DNA of 9,593 nt. Origin: an uncultured Allobaculum sp. (GTDB lineage Bacteria; Bacillota_I; Bacilli_A; Erysipelotrichales; Erysipelotrichaceae). Made by a program: the position numbers and the translations under genes. The stretch's first letter is position 1, and every line of letters starts with the position of its first letter. The DNA lies in assembly GCA_910579655.1 (NCBI GenBank), contig CAJTVE010000087.1, positions 1 to 9,593 on the forward strand, written 5' to 3'. The notes beneath the pieces are model-generated. The model worked only from the letters and a program-made list of their open reading frames with translations. It searched no databases and had not been told where the DNA came from. Shown here one piece after another: positions 5,560 to 9,593 of the stretch.

Positions 5560-8301
5560 ATGATGGAAACCAGACCTGAACAGTCTTATTCAAAAGAGAT
5601 CAATCCGAATCTTCCAGAGAGCAGCGAGTCCAGTTTGCGACTCCCTCAAAATCCGGACTCTCACAGAGGAAAACTGAAAATCTTCTTTGGCTATGCGGCA
5701 GGAGTAGGCAAAACCTATTCGATGCTGGAAGCTGGCCATGAGCTGAAGAAAAAAGGAGTAGATGTCGTCATCGGCTATCTCGAGCCCCATGACCGCAAAG
5801 AAACGGCTGAAAAAGCCAATGGCCTTGAACAGGTCCCGGCCCTGAATGTCGAATACAATTGTCTGCCGCTTCGAGAAATGGATCTGGATGGGGTGCTGGC
5901 CAGAAAACCGCAGCTGGCACTGGTCGATGAACTTGCGCATACCAATGCCAAAGGCCTGCGACACGCCAAACGCTATCAGGACATCAAAGAACTGCTTCGA
6001 AATGGCATTGATGTCTATACGACGGTCAATGTCCAGCATATCGAAAGTCTGCGCGAAGTCGTTGCGGCGATCACCGGCATTCAGGTTGCAGAACGGATTC
6101 CCGATGACGTCTTTGATCTGGCTGATCAGGTCGAACTGGTAGATATCGAACCCAAAGAACTGCTGGAACGCTTTGCGGAAGGCAAAGTATATGGCCAGAA
6201 ACAGGCCGATCTGGCCAGGCAGAACTTTTTCACCCTGGACAATCTCAGCGCTTTGCGTGAAATTGCTTTGCGACGCTGTGCCGACCGGCTCAACCAAAGC
6301 CAGCCGCAGAGCAAAGCGGCGGACCACATTCTGGTCTGTCTGTCGTCTTCCCCAAGCAATGCAGGAATTATCCGGGCTGCAGCTCGCATGGCCCAGGCTT
6401 TTCATGGACGGTTTACTGCACTCTACATTCAGTCGCCCCAGTCCGATACGCTCGATTTGGACGATGCATCAAGACTGGAAGAAAATATGCGCCTGGCCAA
6501 TCGGCTGGGAGCGAGGATTGAAACGGTTTTTGGGGACAACATCGCAAGGCAGATCGGCGAATTTGCCCGGGTCAGCCACGCCACCAAGATTGTCATCGGC
6601 CGTTCGGGGCGCAAAAGTGCGTTCCTGCATCCCTCTTCGCTGACCGATCAGCTTAGCGAATCAGCTCCCAATGCGGAAATCTTTATCATTCCGGATTCTG
6701 AAACAACCGCAACAAGACGCCCCGCAAAGAAATTCAGCCTCAAAATGGAAGAGGTGTCTCAGGGCCTGTTCTATGTATTTGTTCCCCTGATTGCGGCGAC
6801 TCTGATCTGCTTTGCCCTGGAAAATCTTGGAATCTCTGAGGCCAACTTGTTTGTGATCTATATTTTTTCGATTCTGCTGACCGCAGTGTTTTCGAGAAAT
6901 ACAATCACGGCCGGACTCAATTCGATTCTTTCGGTTCTGGTTTTCCGTTACTTTTTTGCCTGGCCGTCCCATTCTCTGGACATGGTCGACCAGGGATATA
7001 TTCTCTCCTTTATTCTGGCCATTACGCTGTCGATTGCGATTGCTGATCTGGCCAGAAAAAATCACCGGCAGCAGACCTTCATGGCCAGAGCAGCAGCCAA
7101 AAGCGTACTGCTCTATGAGTCTGGCCAGAACATGCTTCAGTCCGATACCGATGAGCAGATCATTGGTCAGACGGTCAGGCAGCTTCACGATCTGACCGGA
7201 AAAGACATCGTGTTCTATCCTAATGAGCAGGGAAAACTGGGCAAGCCGATCTGTAGCGAACATCCGCAGACATTTGAAAACGGTAAAGAACAGGCCGTTG
7301 CTTTATGGGTTCTGAAAAACAACAAAAGGGCTGGTGCGACAACCGATACGCTTTTTGGAGCACGCTGTCTCTATCTTGCAGTCCGCCATAAGACCAGTGT
7401 CTATGGGGTGGCTGGAATTGATCTGAACAAAGGAAAACTGACTCCGGATGAAATGTCCATGATTCTTTCGATTCTTGGGCAGAGTGCGTTGTGCCTGGAA
7501 AACAATGAAAATGTGCGAATCAGTGAAGCCAATGCGCTCAAAAGCCAGCAGGAACAGCTGCAGATCGCCATGCTTCGATCAATTTCACATGATCTGCGCA
7601 CACCGCTGACCACAATTTCTGCCAGTGCGGATATGCTTCTTGATCCCCAATGCAGTCCGGACAACCGCAGACAGCTGACCCGGACGATTTACGAAGATTC
7701 CATCTGGCTTCGCGACACCGTCGAAAATCTTCTGGCACTGACCAGACTGGAAGATGGAACGATTGACCTGCATAAGGAACTGGTGGATGTCGAAGAAGTG
7801 GCTGTCGAAGCTTTGCGTCATGTTCGTCCATCCTGTCATGGCGGTCCAGATTCAGATCGTGCGATTGCGCTGATCGAACCTGAAGAAGACGCATTTGTTC
7901 AGGCAGATGGCAAGCTTCTGGTCCAGCTTCTCGTTAATTTAATGGATAATGCTCTGAAATATACTCCGCCAGAAAGTGCAATTGAAGTCGAAACCAAAAG
8001 CGCTGGCGACAAAGTCCTGCTTGATGTCGCCGATCATGGCCCGGGCATTCCAAAAGCAGAAAAAGAGCACCTGTTTGAACCGTTTATGACCTCCCACAAC
8101 AAAATTGTCGATAGTAAACGCTCTTTAGGCCTGGGGCTTTCTTTATGCAAAAGCATCGTGGACGTCCATGGCGGAACCATCGAGGTTCTGGACAACCATC
8201 CTGGAGCCAGATTTCGAATCACTCTGCCCAGAGTGGTCTTTTCACCCGACAATCTGAGTGAACTGACGAGTCTGCCTTCTGAAGAAGAGGCATCTGCCTG
8301 A
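5560..8301 (+). CDS. kdpD: osmosensitive K+ channel sensor histidine kinase KdpD
   Basis: KdpD is the membrane sensor kinase that phosphorylates KdpE when K+ is limiting. At 913 residues it is slightly longer than E. coli KdpD (894). Order of domains: a non-conserved N-terminus; the KdpD domain with Walker A GVGKT (Lys51) and VDELAHTNA (Asp123); a USP domain from about 255; four membrane segments (about 404-422, 430-446, 450-468, 480-498); a GAF-like region (about 505-640); the H box SISHDLRTPLT with His677; and N, G1 and G2 boxes (NALKYT, DHGPGIP, LGLGLSLCK). The USP domain has SSS at 262-264, then exactly 20 residues, then FTALYI, the pattern linked to c-di-AMP binding in S. aureus KdpD. 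Start: ATG 5560 lies 9 nt after GGAAGG; GTG 5554 and ATG 5563 are alternatives. Confidence 0.97.
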   Translation: MMETRPEQSYSKEINPNLPESSESSLRLPQNPDSHRGKLKIFFGYAAGVGKTYSMLEAGHELKKKGVDVVIGYLEPHDRKETAEKANGLEQVPALNVEYNCLPLREMDLDGVLARKPQLALVDELAHTNAKGLRHAKRYQDIKELLRNGIDVYTTVNVQHIESLREVVAAITGIQVAERIPDDVFDLADQVELVDIEPKELLERFAEGKVYGQKQADLARQNFFTLDNLSALREIALRRCADRLNQSQPQSKAADHILVCLSSSPSNAGIIRAAARMAQAFHGRFTALYIQSPQSDTLDLDDASRLEENMRLANRLGARIETVFGDNIARQIGEFARVSHATKIVIGRSGRKSAFLHPSSLTDQLSESAPNAEIFIIPDSETTATRRPAKKFSLKMEEVSQGLFYVFVPLIAATLICFALENLGISEANLFVIYIFSILLTAVFSRNTITAGLNSILSVLVFRYFFAWPSHSLDMVDQGYILSFILAITLSIAIADLARKNHRQQTFMARAAAKSVLLYESGQNMLQSDTDEQIIGQTVRQLHDLTGKDIVFYPNEQGKLGKPICSEHPQTFENGKEQAVALWVLKNNKRAGATTDTLFGARCLYLAVRHKTSVYGVAGIDLNKGKLTPDEMSMILSILGQSALCLENNENVRISEANALKSQQEQLQIAMLRSISHDLRTPLTTISASADMLLDPQCSPDNRRQLTRTIYEDSIWLRDTVENLLALTRLEDGTIDLHKELVDVEEVAVEALRHVRPSCHGGPDSDRAIALIEPEEDAFVQADGKLLVQLLVNLMDNALKYTPPESAIEVETKSAGDKVLLDVADHGPGIPKAEKEHLFEPFMTSHNKIVDSKRSLGLGLSLCKSIVDVHGGTIEVLDNHPGARFRITLPRVVFSPDNLSELTSLPSEEEASA

Positions 8302-8467
8302 ATATCCCGCCAGGCTGGAGCAAATAGGAAAATTTCTGGATAAAAAGCCGGCGGATGGCGTCAAATCGAAAGAAACCGAACTGTTGCATGCAAACAGACG
8401 GAATGTCAAGTAAACAGGGCTGCTTATAGATAGAGCTGCTTATAGATATAGAAAGATGAGGTGCGTG
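8302..8467. other. kdpD-kdpE spacer with palindrome and 16-bp duplication
   Basis: These 166 nt carry no ORF. They include a perfect 10-bp palindrome TTGCATGCAA (8384-8393) flanked by CTG and ACAG, and a direct repeat GCTGCTTATAGATA at 8419 and 8435 (period 16). Each repeat contains TATAGA, a possible -10 hexamer, but no good -35 lies at the right distance. GAGG (8458-8461) serves as the kdpE ribosome binding site. Confidence 0.6.
8419..8450. repeat. 16-bp direct repeat before kdpE
   Basis: GCTGCTTATAGATAGA (8419-8434) is followed directly by GCTGCTTATAGATATA (8435-8450), 15 of 16 positions identical. It ends 17 nt before the chosen kdpE start. It may duplicate a -10-like element or reflect slippage. 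Confidence 0.8.
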
Positions 8468-9196
8468 ATGGAAACGAAGTCAGACTCGAAAACTGCAGCG
8501 ATGCACACCAAGCCGTTCATCCTGGTTGTTGAAGATGACCGTCAGATGGGTGGATTGTACAGAACCCTGTTTGAAACGCAGGAATACCCCTATTCTCTGG
8601 TTCGAAATGGCAAAGAAGCCCTGATGGCTTTTCTGTCGGGAAAAATCGATATTGTTCTTCTTGATCTTGGCCTGCCGGATCTGGATGGCCAGCAGATTAT
8701 TGAAAAGATTCGTTCGTTTTCTAACACTCCAATTCTTGTTGTCTCTGCCCGTGAAGAAGACAGGCAGAAAGTGGCAGCCCTGGATGCTGGAGCCGATGAC
8801 TATTTAAGCAAACCTTTTTCAGTGGATGAACTGCTCGCCCGAATTCGGGTGATTGAACGAAGACTGAAAACACCAGGCGGACAGGCAACAGAAACTTCCT
8901 TTATCAACGGGCCGCTTAAGATCCTTTATGATGAACAGCGGGTTCTGCTCAATGACCGGTCTGTCCATCTGACGCCCATCGAATACAAACTGCTCGTTCT
9001 GCTTTCGAAAAACGTCGGAAAAGTGCTGACCCATAACTATATCGGACGTGAAGTCTGGGGCTATAGTATGGACGAAGACAATGGATCGCTGCGTGTCTAT
9101 ATGACGATGCTTCGTAAAAAACTGAACCATCAGCTGATTGAAACCAGCTTTGGCGTTGGCTATAAAATGAACCGGGTGGAGGACCTTGAAGAGTAA
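8468..9196 (+). CDS. kdpE: response regulator KdpE, OmpR family
   Basis: KdpE is the DNA-binding partner of KdpD and activates kdpABC. The 242-residue protein has a receiver domain (about 17-130) with the acidic pair Asp23/Asp24, the phosphorylated Asp66 in LLDLGLPDLDG, Ser93 in the switch position and Lys115 in YLSKPF. An OmpR-type winged helix follows (LTPIEYKLLVLL, the recognition helix region GSLRVYMTMLRKKL, and SFGVGYKM). Start: ATG 8468 has GAGG six bases upstream, whereas ATG 8456 has no usable ribosome binding site; a start at 8456 would add four residues. The stop codon lies inside the downstream terminator loop. Length is typical of the family (225 in E. coli) with about 15 extra N-terminal residues. 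Confidence 0.96.
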   Translation: METKSDSKTAAMHTKPFILVVEDDRQMGGLYRTLFETQEYPYSLVRNGKEALMAFLSGKIDIVLLDLGLPDLDGQQIIEKIRSFSNTPILVVSAREEDRQKVAALDAGADDYLSKPFSVDELLARIRVIERRLKTPGGQATETSFINGPLKILYDEQRVLLNDRSVHLTPIEYKLLVLLSKNVGKVLTHNYIGREVWGYSMDEDNGSLRVYMTMLRKKLNHQLIETSFGVGYKMNRVEDLEE

Positions 9197-9227
9197 TGGA
9201 GAAGGCCAGAACTCTTCAAGGTTTTTT
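9184..9227 (+). terminator. strong terminator of the kdp locus
   Basis: CCTTGAAGAG (9184-9193) pairs perfectly with CTCTTCAAGG (9212-9221) around an 18-nt loop, followed by six T (9222-9227). The left arm encodes the last codons of kdpE and the stop codon TAA is in the loop. Ribosomes finishing kdpE would cover the left arm, so termination may depend on translation having ended. Confidence 0.88.
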
Positions 9228-9268
9228 ACATTCTGAAACCTGTCCGGGAAAAATAAAATGAGAAGTGC

Positions 9269-9318
9269 CCTGATCGGGTATAGTTTTTTCAGCGAGGACG
9301 AATCTATACCCGATCGGG
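9269..9318. repeat. 15-bp inverted repeat, 20-nt loop
   Basis: CCTGATCGGGTATAG (9269-9283) is the reverse complement of CTATACCCGATCGGG (9304-9318) except for one G-U-type pair. GTG (9265-9267) and CAC (9321-9323) can extend the stem beyond a small internal loop. The right arm holds the perfect palindrome CCCGATCGGG (9309-9318), and the left arm a near copy. On the + strand no T run follows; on the - strand the tail GCACTTCTCATTTTATTTTT is only moderately T-rich. It lies 40 bp before the first promoter of the next unit. It could be a regulator site, a minus-strand terminator or a structured RNA element. Confidence 0.85.
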
Positions 9319-9357
9319 ACCACACTTGATTTAATGAATGGTCAAAGAGAAAAGTAC

Positions 9358-9387
9358 TTGACTTTTCAGGAACTCGCGAGGTATAAA
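9358..9387 (+). promoter_or_regulatory. promoter P1 of the downstream unit
   Basis: TTGACT (9358-9363) and TATAAA (9382-9387) are separated by 18 bp, preceded by AAAAGTAC. The predicted start is near 9394. A ribosome binding site and short ORF follow at 9408-9514. The -35 context is nearly the same as in the second promoter 153 bp downstream, indicating a tandem pair. Confidence 0.72.
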
Positions 9388-9418
9388 AGAAAAGCTGTTT
9401 TTCGCTTGGAAGGACAGT

Positions 9419-9514
9419 ATGGATGCCAGAGCAAAATTGGAACCTGCCCAAAGGCAGAATTTCTGCAAAGTTCTAGAATGTGAATTTATAAAATATTTTC
9501 ACAAAAGTGCTTGA
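9419..9514 (+). CDS. possible 31-codon leader ORF between tandem promoters
   Basis: ATG 9419 follows GGAAGGA (9408-9414) at 4 nt, about 25 nt after the predicted P1 start. The frame reads MDARAKLEPAQRQNFC and onward, ending at a TGA (9512-9514) that overlaps the -35 hexamer of the second promoter. No membrane segment or known family is apparent. Good spacing of promoter, ribosome binding site and start favours expression, but the ORF may be fortuitous if the unit is a stable-RNA operon. Confidence 0.3.
   Translation: MDARAKLEPAQRQNFCKVLECEFIKYFHKSA
9479..9503. promoter_or_regulatory. AT-rich inverted repeat upstream of P2
   Basis: TGTGAA (9479-9484) and TTCACA (9498-9503) form an inverted repeat around an AT-only 13-nt centre, ending 7 bp before the P2 -35 hexamer. 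The AT-rich centre is where an UP element would lie, and the symmetric ends could be an operator. Function is inferred from position only. Confidence 0.35.
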
Positions 9515-9540
9515 CCTGGGATACCACCCGGTGTTATAGT
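9511..9540 (+). promoter_or_regulatory. promoter P2 of the downstream unit
   Basis: TTGACC (9511-9516) and TATAGT (9535-9540) are separated by 18 bp, preceded by AAAAGTGC. The predicted start is near 9547, directly at a small hairpin GCGTT-AAGA-AACGC (9547-9560). Tandem promoters with an AT-rich upstream element resemble rRNA or other stable-RNA promoters of Bacillota, but the transcribed gene begins beyond the window and no boxA or mature RNA sequence is visible. Confidence 0.75.
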
Positions 9541-9593
9541 AATTGAGCGTTAAGAAACGCGGCCACAAAGTCGCTGATCTGACGCAAATCATC

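Noticed and set aside
9258..9329. A 23-codon frame starting at ATG 9258 through the inverted repeat
   Set aside because: No proper ribosome binding site and it is explained by the inverted repeat; too short to support.

Overview
The window holds a complete, intact high-affinity potassium uptake locus on the + strand: kdpA, kdpB and kdpC (the KdpFABC-type K+ pump), followed by kdpD and kdpE (its sensor kinase and response regulator). No mobile element, CRISPR array, rRNA or tRNA gene is visible. Shine-Dalgarno-type start sites, tandem sigma-A-like promoters at the right edge and a KdpD carrying the c-di-AMP-binding signature described in Staphylococcus aureus suggest a Gram-positive Bacillota (Firmicutes) with mid-range GC. 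An Erysipelotrichia-like or Clostridia-like relative is possible, but the sequence alone cannot place it more closely.

Layout. Bases 1-848 hold no gene I can support. There are two intrinsic terminators (about 103-147 and 415-447) with an unassigned, possibly decayed stretch between them. A 34-bp tandem repeat array follows (506-607), then a T-rich leader with a doubled 14-mer. kdpA (849-2525), kdpB (2547-4583) and kdpC (4603-5202) are separated by about 20 nt each and look like one transcript. The 357-nt gap to kdpD contains a terminator-like hairpin (5275-5305), a weak candidate promoter and a possible 43-codon small ORF, so kdpDE may be transcribed partly on its own. kdpD (5560-8301) and kdpE (8468-9196) are separated by 166 nt carrying a 16-bp duplication. 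A strong terminator overlaps the kdpE stop codon.

Bases 9228-9593 start a new unit: a long inverted repeat (9269-9318), then two well-formed promoters (9358-9387 and 9511-9540) sharing the context AAAAGT[A/G]CTTGAC. A possible 31-codon ORF lies between them. This arrangement resembles a stable-RNA or other highly expressed promoter region, but whatever it drives lies outside the window.

How the genes work together: KdpA binds and translocates K+, KdpB hydrolyses ATP and forms the aspartyl-phosphate, and KdpC is the single-span accessory subunit. KdpD autophosphorylates when K+ is limiting and passes phosphate to KdpE, which activates kdpABC. The KdpD USP domain has the residues expected for c-di-AMP binding, which would link the locus to second-messenger control of potassium. 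Departures from the usual family pattern are a roughly 30-residue insertion in a KdpA loop, an altered second KdpA pore loop, a changed KdpB M4 motif and a KdpC lacking its Gly/Ser/Asn-rich motif. I see no wholly new system; the most interesting unexplained elements are the 34-bp array, the inverted repeat and the tandem promoters.
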